DNA from: Collybiopsis luxurians FD-317 M1 | Taxonomy: Eukaryota > Basidiomycota > Agaricomycetes > Agaricales > Omphalotaceae | DNA length: 64,000 nucleotides | Direction: 5' to 3' | Assembly: GCA_000827265.1 (NCBI GenBank) | Contig: KN834760.1 | Span: 28,626-92,625 of the forward strand | Part shown: positions 37,501 to 51,055 of the stretch, piece by piece | How the letters are laid out: each line of letters opens with the position of its first letter | Numbering within the stretch: the first letter of the stretch is position 1 | Translations under genes and position numbers: made by a program | The notes under the pieces: model-generated | Databases searched by the model: none | The model's input: the letters and a program-made list of their open reading frames with translations, nothing else | Told to the model about the DNA's origin: nothing

Positions 37501-39384
37501 CCTAAGAGAATCTCAGCATAATAATCCCAAGAACAAACCTAAAAATGACTAAACATGGTAGTAGCAAGGCCGCCAATAAGAACTGTGCCCAGTGTATCAT
37601 AGAAACTTGAAACTGACATTGTAGATGGTGGGGTATAAACAACAGGTTATAGATTGTTAGTTCTTATATGGCAAACTGTGAGAATTAATATGATGTAAAG
37701 AACAAATTCAAATCCTGCTTAAGTAGGATGTTCACAAACTCAAAATAATCACAGAATTTCAAGGACCTTAATCACGTAGATCCATCATGTATTGTTAGCA
37801 TGCATCACCAAAAAGGGCACAAACAAGACCTCAGGATTGGGAGACAAATAGTACTCCGAAACTTAAAAACATCTCTCAAAACAAAGCAGGGTAACCTCTG
37901 GTCATAGTAAGGAGTCTTCAATCCATTGTTAAAATGTCAGCCATAATACTTGTTAAGACTTGAAGATCCTCTCTGCCACTCAGAATTATTCTGCCTTTTG
38001 TGTAACAAAGCACTAGCTCCTTGAGCGGAGCTAAAAAATGAATGAATTGGCCTGTCGAGTCACTGTCATTTGTTTATACTCTCAGTATGGACTTACATAA
38101 AAAGTTCATACTCACTACACAATATGATACCCCAAAATGGTGCATTTGATCAAATCTAGTGATCCCCAAATGTGCATCATGGATGACTTATTGCTTGGTG
38201 ATTATGAATACCAGATAGGAAACTTGCCCAGTGTCTCATAAGATCAGAAAATGAAGGCAGGTGTTAAAAAGACAAACAGAGATCTAGATTCAACCTCTGG
38301 GTGTCCACAGCAGACATGCCTAGATCATATAGAGATAAAACCCACAAATTTGCTAGCTCAAATTGAGCTGTTATTCTGTAATAAAGACATTTGGCCACAA
38401 AGAATTGCACAGGAAAGATGGGAAACTAGCAAGTCGTAGTGGGTAATCAGCGGCCAGGTAATTAAGTAGGGCACAGATCAACTGAAATAGTGCCAGTGGA
38501 GAACAAAAGCGAATGAACACCATTAGCTCAATGTTAGCTTTGGCAGCAGCTGACACTCTCAGCCTCCCCAACATTGCAATAGCTGCCTACAGCCAGGAGC
38601 GAGCCTGGACAGTACCGGTGCATGCCCGGTGGAGCTCGGGGGGTGCCCGCTGACTCAGTGAATTTGAATCCTTCTTCTGGATTTGGTCTCACCGACAGTG
38701 TGCTCCAAATACTGAGTACAAACTGCTGTCCAATGGCGGCACCTGTATGTCCATTACCGTAGAGATTAATGGTATGTTCTATCTGTAGGTAAGAAACAGA
38801 AGATTTCCACAGTTTTGCAATAGTACTTAGTTTGATGAGTCGAGAAAGGTCAAGAATTTTGGAATCTCCAAACTAAAATATAAGGACAGCCTGTTCTGAC
38901 ACTGCCATCAATCTGATGCCCTTGATGGGTGGTTCAGGATTGCAATTGACAATGGTAGGACACGCCAAGTGCACCACATTAAACAGCTTTCTACAACTCA
39001 ACAATGTCGGAGGGCATCGGATATTCGACAAGGGAAATTCTGCTTTTGGGCAATGTACATGAAGCCCCTGTGCAAGTGAGTGATTGGGATAGACTCAAGA
39101 CAATGATCACAACTAGATAGATATTACGCAACAGGGTCCCAGGAGGAAAGGAAAATTACATGGTACAATAGATATTCAAAAAATATTTGGGTTTCTGGTC
39201 GCTACAAAGTCCATGCTGAAGGCACCACGAAAGGGAAGAGGCAAACGCTAGGCCGAGTCTCGACAGCTTGAAATTTTCAAAAAATTGATCATGTTGCCAA
39301 ATAACTATGCATACAAAACTCCACATAAATGCCCATGGGCTGCCATTAACTCTGGATGCTAATTCAAGCAACAGGAAGACTCCC
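31578..39384. other. AT-rich, gene-poor stretch of about 7.8 kb
   Basis: No gene could be recognised. Short ORFs (32090-32470, 32717-32908, 37229-37552 plus; 33354-33662, 33916-34215 minus) lack known motifs and convincing splice partners. A fold-back palindrome lies at 32969-33297. An A-run of about 18 occurs near 36522-36539, which might be a retroposon tail, but no retroelement body was identified. Confidence 0.4.
32969..33297. repeat. Fold-back palindrome (MITE-like), arms about 140 bp
   Basis: The left arm (about 32969-33111) and right arm (about 33153-33297) are reverse complements along nearly their whole length. For example, ACCAGTAAAAAC at 32987 pairs with GTTTTTACTGGT at about 33267, and GATCCAAATTTCACTGGG at 33021 pairs with CCCAGTGAAATTTGGATC at about 33225. 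The spacer is about 40 bp. I estimate roughly 85% identity by eye. No ORF is present. The form fits a fold-back or MITE-type element; the superfamily and target duplication could not be fixed. Confidence 0.85.
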
Positions 39385-41261
39385 AGACAAAGTGCGAATT
39401 CTTGGGTGAGTGAAGGTCCAGCAGCCCAGGCCAAGCCATCCTCTGGAGTAGGCAACATCCATATAGACGTACATGTTATAGCCATCTCCTTCTTAAGAAC
39501 AGCATTTCCTGTGGGTCTTCGAGTATCGGGTATCGCTCAATCAGGTTTGCTGAAAGGTCATTGTCCCAGTTCTCTTCCAAGCACCTAGTGAAGGGGTGGT
39601 TTCCATGAGCAGTCTGTATAGCTGTAAATGGTCCCGTAAATTATCCTACCGTTTCCATTCGCAAAGACAACGAGGATAGTCTTTATATGTCATGAGAGTG
39701 CAAGTGACAAGTTCCATGAGATAAGCACTCACGGGCGGCCAAGTCTTCTACTTTAACAATGTCAAATATGCATTGGAAATCAATTTGTAAAGACGTTAAA
39801 CTAGGAATAATGCAATTTAGCCAATGATATTTTTGAATAAAATCATTGCCTCTGACAAAAATATATCAGCTGTAGTATACTATTCAGAAAGTTCTTGGAA
39901 GTATGCACTGAAGAGGAGAGTATCCTGATTCTGGATAAGTTGTAGCCATCAAGACTACTCATGCTTTACTGTCTTTTAATGCCCAGTCAATCATCGACAT
40001 AAATTTTGACATGTTCTTCTGCCCAACAGCCTGTATATGATTAATCATAAGAGGAAATATGAGAGAGCTTGCTCAAAAAAATACCTCAAGCATCTCTGTA
40101 CTTACGCAGGCATCAAATGCCTTTTCAAAATTGGGAGGAAGACAGCGGTAATCCAAGAGATGAACTTTGACTCGATCATCGACACCAGCAAGCCGGATAC
40201 TTTCTCTTGTACCAACATATTGCTCGGTAGATACGGTTATGGTATCAACTGTACAGCCAATCCTTGCAGCCTATTGTCAAATTCAACCCTTGACCTATGT
40301 GTGAGCAAGTTAAAACCTTACTGCAATAGCTAGAGCGCCCCGGCCTGAGCCGATCTCAAGTAGCCAATCCCCGGCTTTGACATTAGCTTGAGTCAGAATA
40401 TATGCAATCATCCAGGCTTGAGCTGTTTCTAGATCTTTAGGTGCTCTGAATCCCAGAGTATCCCCATTTACCCCTGATTCCGCATCATCCCAGAGAGGGC
40501 ATGAATATTTCATCTCAGTGCTCAGAAAAGCCTGGAAAATAGCATATCAAACATCCGAAGGCCAGGGTAATATGACAAGCCTCAAACCTTGTAAAACTCA
40601 TTAGAAAGGTTATAGCCGTCGGCCTAATGCATTAAGATGTTGTGTGCTCTTGAGATAATCAGTCGAAAAAGAGAATTGCTCACATTTTCAACGGACTTGC
40701 TGGGAGAGTGGTATAGAAAGTAAGTTTGTAACTTATGACTGAGCCAGCTTGCATAGAAAAACAGGCTAGAAAGGCCCCCTAAGTTATCTCGATTGTCAAT
40801 GTAGAGCTGTATGTTGAATCAGAGGCGGATCGTGGAAGAAGATAGCAAAATCATCTCACATTGAGCAACTGATGAAGATCAGGTGTTTCAATTTCGCCGG
40901 CCATCCAAGCTTCTGAAACTGAGCAAACGAGTGAGAACACCTCACAGTAAAAGCAGGAACTGATGAGTACATCCGATATCATAAGCCAAAAAAATCCGAA
41001 TCCAGAAAGTATTGTCATGAACGATGAGGGAGGCACTAGAAGCACTTTTTTGCTGAGTATTACCTAAAGTGACAGACCCTATGTCCGCATCCTGCACGAT
41101 AATCGATCCCTGAGTGATACCGTGCTGCAACTTAGCAAGAACCCAGTATCTACCTAGGCCACGGTCAATAAATTGGTGTCGTCGTGGCACTCAGCTAACT
41201 TACAAAAACTGACGCTTCGAGTCCAGAAGAAGGAAAATAATCGTAGTTTCAGAGTCGTCAT
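39385..41261 (-). pseudogene. Decayed cyclopropane-fatty-acid-synthase-like methyltransferase
   Basis: The 5' part reads well: exons 41261-41204, 41153-40971, 40918-40860, 40806-40684, 40623-40588, 40531-40322, 40270-40085 and 40030-39959, all with GT-AG introns of 50-60 nt. They give VHDNTFWIRIFLAYDIGF, SEAWMAGEIETPDLHQLL, ADGYNLSNEFYKAFLSTEMK, the SAM motif LLEIGSGRGALAIAAA, TVDTITVSTEQ and GQKNMSKFMSMIDWALKDS, the order seen in fungal CFA-synthase family proteins. The frame then meets TGA (39959-39961) at 308 codons. Family sequence continues in frame just past the stop (VVLMATTYPESGYSPLQ). Pieces of the C-terminus then follow in shifted frames: IQKYHWLNCIIPS (about 39830), ERYPILEDPQEM (about 39525) and YVYMDVAYSRGWLG (about 39450). 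A normal enzyme would be about 450 residues, so this copy is broken. Confidence 0.85.
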
Positions 41262-42738
41262 GGGGGTTGATGTTATTTGCGGGTTATTCTGCAACTACCG
41301 GTGATAGTAAAAATCGGAATTCTCAGTGGATCTTGGATGTCGAGTCAAGATTGGTTGTAAATCGGTTGAAATTTTTACAATGAGGATAGTGCCTAAAATG
41401 AAGCCTGATGCATGAGCTGTGACGGCAAATTGGGAATGCCATTTTGTTACCGTTGGATTTGGCTCCAATACGATGCTACATTGTATTATCTCAGTGAGAT
41501 AGAACCTTGTTCGGACATACACACATGTAGAATAGATTTGAAATAAAACATGCAACATGGCAATGCTGAACAGCATAAGGGTGTCGGTGTTCTCTTGTCA
41601 AGATGCCCAGGCTCGACTGCCGTTGTTCTTAATCTTCCTCGGAAGTGCAAGGAGTTCCTTACTGGATCGGTTGTTCTGTAATGTAAAGGGATCGAATTCT
41701 TTCTAGTTGCTGTTATCTCTGCTCTGTGAGGTGTCCGAGTCTTGATTTATCACTGTTTCTTTTTCCCTTCCGATAGCTCTCGCTCAGAAAATTTCCGAAT
41801 CGTCCCGCTTACAGAACGGTGACCCACAGTACAATAGCCCTACTGTTGGGATCGAGTGAACTTTACTGTGAGTCGATCGGACCCCATCCGAAATGATCGC
41901 AGAGTAACCGTTTTTTTCTGTCATTAACGAGAAATACATGACCCGGCTGAACTTTAAAATTACAGTGTTGAATCCGCCGACTTTCCCCTCCTTGTATGAT
42001 ATCTAACCTTAGCCAGTGCAGCCATTCGCTACTACGACCGTACGTCACTGCTTGAAGATTTTGTACTCAATTAAGCGTTAATGCGAAGGCTTTTACCTAC
42101 AAATAAATGCATTTATTATGATAGTCGGGCTCATTTTCGCTTCTCTGTGTTCCCGCTGTCGGATAACGTGGATTAAAGAAAACATTTTGGGGATCACATC
42201 GCTCATATCGCTCGAGTTGTCCCTCGGTCAATCTTTCCTTCAAAAAGTACATGCAAGAATAATGATTAAACTCAAAAGAACTGCGACAGTTATTCGATGA
42301 TCTGAGATGACACGGAATTAGGGCTTTAGCATCCCGAATCACAACCGGTAGAGAATGGGCAATGCCCGAACCACAGAGACTTTGTTCTCGCTACTACAAA
42401 CAGCAGTACAGCCTTACAGGCCATGATCGAGGATGGAAATGTGCTGCAATTGAAGATGATTCGAAGTATAAAGGACCTCAATTCAAATCCTGTTTCCTCG
42501 CGAAATGTGGTAGGTCCACGGCGGATCAAAACAGATTGCCTTTGTATCACATACACTCTTCTTTGTCTCTTACCGTCACCACCTCTCTGTTTTCGCGATT
42601 TCGCTCACTTTTGTGAATATAACGTGTATCACCCAAGTACCTGAGCCTGTAAATGCTCTCTGGTGTGTTTTCACCATATCACCTTAATGATAATTCGAAT
42701 ATAGGAAGTCAACGGCCGCGGGTTCTACTTGTCCGATT
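41262..42738. other. Intergenic stretch between divergent genes
   Basis: Lies between the 5' ends of the CFA-synthase-like pseudogene (-) and the alpha/beta hydrolase (+). Short ORFs (42097-42342 minus, 42362-42616 plus) lack recognisable features. No repeat or RNA seen. Confidence 0.4.
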
Positions 42739-44066
42739 ATGTACTTCGAGAGCCATATCTACACTCTTCCAGAAAATCTTGGTGGCCTCCAGGTATCAGC
42801 GAACCAATATATAGCACCTGAATATAGTTCTGCAAATGGAATGACTTTGATTTTTGCACTTGCTGCTAGCGCTCGTGAGTATTGTTTTGGTAAAGCTCAG
42901 AGAGAATGGGTGTATACGGATGTTATACATTAGACAAAGAGCAATGGGAAGTAACGATTACGAGGCTTCTCGAACTATCACGAAGAGTCGTACCTATACA
43001 TCAAATATGGTCACTGGACTGTCAGAGTCACGGTCATTCGGCGATCTTGAATGAGAGATTTTTCAGTGGCGAGCGCGATATCAGTAAGTCTCTGGGCTCT
43101 ATTTCATTTTTCCCTACTGATAGCTATTCTAGCGATTCGGGACTATGGGCTTATGCTAGGCTGGTTCACAAAGCTAGAGCAATTCTGTGACCACGTCGTT
43201 GTTGCAATTGGCCATTCTGCAAGTACTTCCGCATGGTACTTTTGCTTTTTGCTGTGTGATTAGAACAACATAACTCACGTTGTGAGTACTGAAGGTGCTT
43301 GGGAATTGAATCGCTCTCCGACCCAACCCCGGTGATAGCGTTACTGCTCATCGAGCCTGTGATGGTTACACCTCCTGTGGAGAAGGACGACCCGAGGATC
43401 AACAGTGGATACAAAAATGTTAAAGGTATTCTCAATCGAGTAGACGAATGGGAGGATACAGCAGTTTTGCAAATTTGGCTCAGGAAGAACTATCCTTACA
43501 AAATCTGGGATCCTCGTATCCTAGATATATACATCGTATGTTATATTTTTTGTTTCTCTTCAACTGAACATGCTGGAACTTGGTCATACAGAAACATGGT
43601 TTCACCCTCATTTCCTCCTCCGGTAAATCTGTGACCACAAAGATCTCGAGAGTGCAAGAAAGTCATTTTTACAAACACGAGGATCACGTCGACGCTGGAA
43701 TGATTGTGCACAAGGTGTGCAAGCGAGTTCAAGTCCACTGCATCTTTGGTGAACGGCCCGAAATGGTGTATGTACTTAATCCTTGCCGGGTCATATCTTT
43801 GCGTTGGTAACTTTGACTGTGTTGTTCTCATGTAGGTCGCTGAAATCCCGGGACTCAATCTGCAATGAGTCGCAGGGCAGAAAGATGGCTTCTATATCCA
43901 TTGTAGCTAAAGCTGGACACTTGGTGAAACATATATTCATGGTCTGTTCGATCGTAATGCTGATTGTTCTGAATAGGCCGTGCAAGAACAACCTGAGGGT
44001 GTCGCGAATGCTATCCTGAATTGCCTTCTAGCCATAAATATGAACTCTGTTAGATCAGCATTGTAG
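42739..44066 (+). CDS. Alpha/beta hydrolase, 327 aa
   Basis: Predicted cytosolic serine hydrolase of unknown substrate. Seven exons: 42739-42874, 42934-43083, 43133-43235, 43295-43535, 43592-43767, 43836-43923, 43977-44066; all introns 49-68 nt, GT-AG. The start MYFESHIYTLPENLGGLQVS matches the N-terminus of a fungal hydrolase group (TLP..LGGL.V.ANQY). Then come GMTLIFALAASAHKEQWEVT (oxyanion region), WSLDCQSHGHSAILN, the nucleophile elbow VVAIGHSASTSAW, IALLLIEPVMVTPP, WDPRILDIYIKHGF, VQVHCIFGERPEMV and ISIVAKAGHLAVQEQPEGVA (catalytic His in AGHL). The spliced frame is uninterrupted, with no signal peptide. The usual oxyanion-region His of the group is replaced (ALAAS), which may affect activity. 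Confidence 0.82.
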
Positions 44067-44578
44067 TTCAATTGACGCATAGAAACACGAGATTTATACC
44101 CCTATGCCCTCAAGTTGTGTAGTCGCGTCCGGATCTATCACCTGGCCTGCTCTTAAGGTCCATTCAGTCAACCCACGGATGCCCACCGGGAAGTAGATGC
44201 TCTGATGGCTGAAGCCTGGTCCTCTTAAGCCCTGTTCCTAGTCTTGAAAGGCGTGACCGAGTGTAATGAGCTTACTCATTTCAAAGATGTATCATCCAAA
44301 CGAATTGTTCTAGTTGTGCGGTCATGGAAATGCAACCTTCAATCGTGTACTTGAATAACTTGATAAACGAACGTGGATAAAAGTTCTAACCGAATACAAG
44401 ATTCACGAGCAACCAATGTTCGGTGCTCCCAGATTGAAGGGTAAAGCGGTAAAACTGCAACGCGGTAAGCCGGGGACCGAGAAAAAAGCGCCTACATGAT
44501 AAGCGCTCAAAGCTGTCCGGCACCGCGCGGGCTGGGCGTGACTTCTTTCCTGCTTTGTTTTTGACCCTCATATCGACC
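44067..44578. other. Intergenic stretch, cullin promoter region
   Basis: No gene recognised; contains the presumed promoter of the cullin-1 gene. Confidence 0.4.
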
Positions 44579-47325
<2,747 letters not shown>

Positions 47326-47780
47326 TGCTCTTCTTTCTTTTGGCGCGCGCCTGTGGCCTTCCCTTCCCTCCCTCCCACCATTCATTCCTTCGTCGTCCCT
47401 TTCTCGACCGTGAACGTCGTCGGTATATACTTCCTGCTGTTTCCTTTACACTGCATTTTGTCCCTTTGCCCCCTTCACTCCCTTGCTCATATTGCCCCAA
47501 ACCTCGCTTGTACTTTTTTGAGTATGCGTATGCTAAACATATGTGTATAGTTAATCGTATCAAATATTAGACGCAATTATACTTGTATGGACGTTCCGTA
47601 TGACAACGTCAGCTTGAAAGCCGAGAAATCGTATGAGAAGAACTTGAAGGACCAATCGATAATCGGATCATGTATTGAAAAATTCTGCCTTGTAAGGTGC
47701 TAAAGCCCCAGCGGCAGTAGGGATGTACATAGTGTGCATGACATATGTATATGTGCAACGTTTTTCAAACGACGAACGAC
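47326..47780. other. Intergenic stretch
   Basis: Presumed 3' UTR of cullin-1 and upstream flank of the tRNA; pyrimidine-rich at its start. Nothing else seen. Confidence 0.45.
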
Positions 47781-47894
47781 GGTAGCGTGGCCGAGTTGGT
47801 CTAAGGCGTTGGATTTAAGTCCATCACTGTATTCTCAGTGCACTTGCTTCCCAATGAAGGTGACTTCGCGCGAGTTCGAATCTCGCCGCTACCA
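47781..47894 (+). tRNA. tRNA-Leu(UAA) with intron
   Basis: Cloverleaf can be drawn: acceptor GGTAGCG (47781-47787) pairs with CGCTACC (47887-47893) plus discriminator A; D-arm GGCCGAGTTGGTCTAAGGC; anticodon TAA at 47816-47818 in loop TTTAAG; long class-II variable arm GAAG...CTTC; T-arm GCGAGTTCGAATCTCGC. A 29-nt intron (about 47820-47848) follows the base 3' of the anticodon, as in other fungal leucine tRNAs. The anticodon stem has one A-C mismatch next to the loop. B-box GGTTCGA-type sequence is present as AGTTCGAAT. Confidence 0.93.
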
Positions 47895-48163
47895 TGTGTT
47901 TTTTACCTTCTCTTCAATTTTTTATTTCTTTTTCTGACTCGAAAATTGCCATGTTGAGTACCGAGGACTGAGTAAGCGGTGTCATGAGCGGGGAAATGGG
48001 TCGGCAGGATCGGCGCGATGAGCCGGATGCCGGGTGTGCCGAGCTCCGAGCTCCGAATGGGAAATGTGTGATCCCGACGGAGATCCCGGACCGTATCGCT
48101 TCTGAGCTGATTACTGACATCACTGCGCTCAGCGCGCACTCCTCTGTCTCTTGTCAAAGCCCC

Positions 48164-49493
48164 ATGGCCTCCACAACCGCAACCACAAAGAAAACGGACT
48201 CTGGTAAGAAGTATAGGAATGAGTGTACAGGTGAAGCTTTAGAGACTGTCAAGAAACATGAGAAGGACGAGGATTTGACGCTTTTCGGGAGCTGCTTTTG
48301 TCCGTTTGTGCAGCGTGTGTGGGTTGCGTTTGAGGTTTTGGAGGTTCCGTATAAAGTGCGTACTAGTATCTACGTGTGATATTCATGGTACGATATTGAC
48401 ATTATTCTGTAGTACTGTGAGGATCATTCCAGACCGGATAATAGCGTAGTAGTCCCTACTTATCTTACCGATTACAGATGAAGTAGATCCGTACAAGAAA
48501 CCCAAGGACCTACTCGAAGTTTCGCCTAAAGGTCTTGTCCCAGGACTCAAGTTGAACAATTTCAATCCGCCAAAGGCTCTCAACGAGAGTACGGTGATTT
48601 TGGAGTATATTAACGAGTATGTTGGATTTTTGCTTTCACTCACGAACGCGGGGTAAAACTGAACTGGATGTTCGCGTTCTTGTACTATTCTTATATTATA
48701 GTTTGGCGGAAACTACGAAGGGAAAAAGTTTGCTTCCTCCTGCGACGAATCCATGTACGTGTGTTTTACTCAGGTTCTCTGAAGATCGAGACGTTAAGTA
48801 TGTCCTTACCTCGTCGTTGCGATTACAGACGCTCGAGCCCTCGTCCGACTCCAATGCGACCATATCAACCGCTCGATTGTTCCTGCCTTCTACCGGTACC
48901 TCCAAGCGCAAGATCAAGAGGCGCAGATCAACGCTGGAAAAGAGTACCATGAATCCATTGCGACCCTGGTGGATTTGTTTGAGCGTATGGAAAAAGAGGT
49001 TGTACAGAGTCAAGCTGCGGGTGCTGCTGGTGAAGGAGAGAAGAAGGCTCTGGCGGTTGGATTAGGTCTTTGGATCGATGGGAATGATGATATTGGATTG
49101 GTGGATGTTATGGTTGGACCGTGTAAGTAGAGTGGAATTCGGTGTTTTTTGTTTTTTTTTTGTTTGCCTTCTCGGAATTAATCTTTATCTGTATAACAGG
49201 GCTTTACAGATCCATCAACGTCTTGAAACATTACCGAGGATTCCAACTTCCTCCAGGCCAAAAGTTCAATTTTTGGCTGAACAAGTTATTCGAGCATCCG
49301 GATTTCAAGAGGACTTGTAGTACGGATGATTTGTATTTGGATAGTTATGAGAGGTGCGTTTGTCGACTCAATTTTTTTTTGTAACGGCAGCTTACTTTCT
49401 TCCCTTGATCAAATTTTGAAAAGATACGCTTTCAATCGCCCGAATACCAGTCAGGTGGCTAATGCTGTGAATTCTGGACGAGGACTGCCTTGA
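48164..49493 (+). CDS. Glutathione S-transferase, omega/GTE-like, with CPF active site
   Basis: Cytosolic GST, probably a glutathione-dependent thiol transferase or xenobiotic-conjugating enzyme. Exons: 48164-48355, microexon 48413-48416 (TACT), 48478-48616, 48702-48754, 48829-49122, 49200-49353, 49424-49493; 301 residues. Motifs: thioredoxin-fold DLTLFGSCFCPFVQRVWVAF (the Cys of CPF is the expected catalytic residue, as in omega-type GSTs), YYEVDPYKKPKDLLEVSPKG, ALNESTVILEYIN (glutathione-binding ES), then the helical domain ARALVRLQCDHIN, GLGLWIDGNDDIGLVDVMVG and KRTCSTDDLYLDSYERY. The 4-nt exon is needed to keep frame and is present in the neighbour too. This is the upstream member of a tandem pair 1.6 kb from its sister; both face the same way. 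Confidence 0.9.
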
Positions 49494-51055
49494 TGTTCGG
49501 ACTGTTGGGTATCTTCAGTGAAATGATAATTGACTATATGTCGCACATGTACTTATACAAGCTGAAGAATTATACTCAGCTTAACTTTCCTGTGACTAGC
49601 ATTATTTATGAAAGAACTAGCAGTGACCTGTGCGATACTTCTTGATCCAGAAGTGCAAGATCACCGAGAAGCGCAAGATCATACTTAAATCCTTAGCGCT
49701 GCCCGCGGCAGCAATGCCCGACTCGAATCAGTAGTCGTCGTGCTCGAAATGGCGCGCTGTAAGCTGAAAGACATAGTCATTACAAGCATCCAGTGCCGGC
49801 GACCAACTGGCATGCCAAATCCCTTCTCCACCCCACAAAAATCTTTGTATACCCAGGACACGCGAAGCCGTGATCAACCCTTTAGAGCCGCAATGCCAGT
49901 CAACGGTGAATCACAAATCACGTAGCTTATTCCACGTCGGGTAGTCGCTACTCTGTGGTGGAAAGTCTGTGTTTCTTATCAACACCTTCTTTTGCAAGCT
50001 TAAGTCGGAGGTAGAGCACAACTGAGTGGGTCGCAGATATAACAATCCCATGGGCTATCGATGGACCGGACAAGATATGTTTCCAGATTGATGGCTGCCT
50101 AGTCTCGAAAATGTATATTGATCTTTAGACTACCGCATTCAATTGTTGCCATACAAGGAACATGAAAGGTAGTCTCGACAGAAGCAAACCTAGGATAAGT
50201 ATATCGTACATGTTAGACAAGATATACACAACGGCATATGTAATGGTTCTGTCCATTACGATTATATAGTGCCTGTACCCGTATTGAGTAACATCGACAT
50301 TGTAGCCTTTTGGCTCAGTTGATATGCTGTCGGCCCGGATCACTGCAGCATACCTGAAGTTTCTAAAAGCATAATGGATTGCACCCGATACTCAGTTTCT
50401 CTCAACACTGCTGCAGCGGGGTTGCTCCGCAAAGGAAAGGAGGCGATGGAATTGTGATATACATCGAGGATGGCCATTACAACTTGAAATAGTACAGACG
50501 GTCAAGCCCGACTGCGTAAGTCAGGGAGCAGACCCTTGAAAAGACATGAGAACATTTGAGATAAGATAAACTGTGGAAAAGATCTACCTATTGGGACTAA
50601 ATTTGGGGAGATAACGATTGTTTGATGCAAATATATCCCTCCCTTCCCTTCGGTTAGGGTGGAGGATTGTTTCCTGTGCTCTCAATTCTGAGCTACTCGC
50701 TTCATAAATTTTACTACATTATCCGAGGTTTGTCCGGTCCGATCTGCCAGACTCCCGCCAAATTTCGGCAAGAGGTCGCGAGCGTCTCGCTTGCACTTCT
50801 TCGGTCTCGCTGGTGCCCTCTAAAAACTATCTCGCCATTCTAAAAATCTCAAAGTTGGAACAATGAAATTTTAGTGTCTTGGGCACATTCTGACAAAATT
50901 TGGAACCCGTTGGATAAGAATTACGAAGTACATACTCCCATTTACATATATGATATCCGAGTATATTTAATCCAACAGGTCAGGTATGGGGTGGCGTAAA
51001 TCGGATCCCCAGTATCCCTGACATCTCAGCGGCACTCAACAGTCTGTCAAGCCTC
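49494..51055. other. Intergenic stretch between the two GST genes
   Basis: No gene recognised. The last 50 bp before the second GST start (TGACATCTCAGCGGCACTC..GTCAAGCC) resemble the 50 bp before the first, so the tandem duplication included the proximal promoter. Confidence 0.5.

Noticed and set aside
39307..39588. Plus-strand ORF starting MHTKLHINAHGLPLTLD, superficially like an IS5-type transposase
   Set aside because: The opposite strand carries C-terminal CFA-synthase family sequence (YPILEDPQEM, YVYMDVAYSRGWLG), which explains the open frame.
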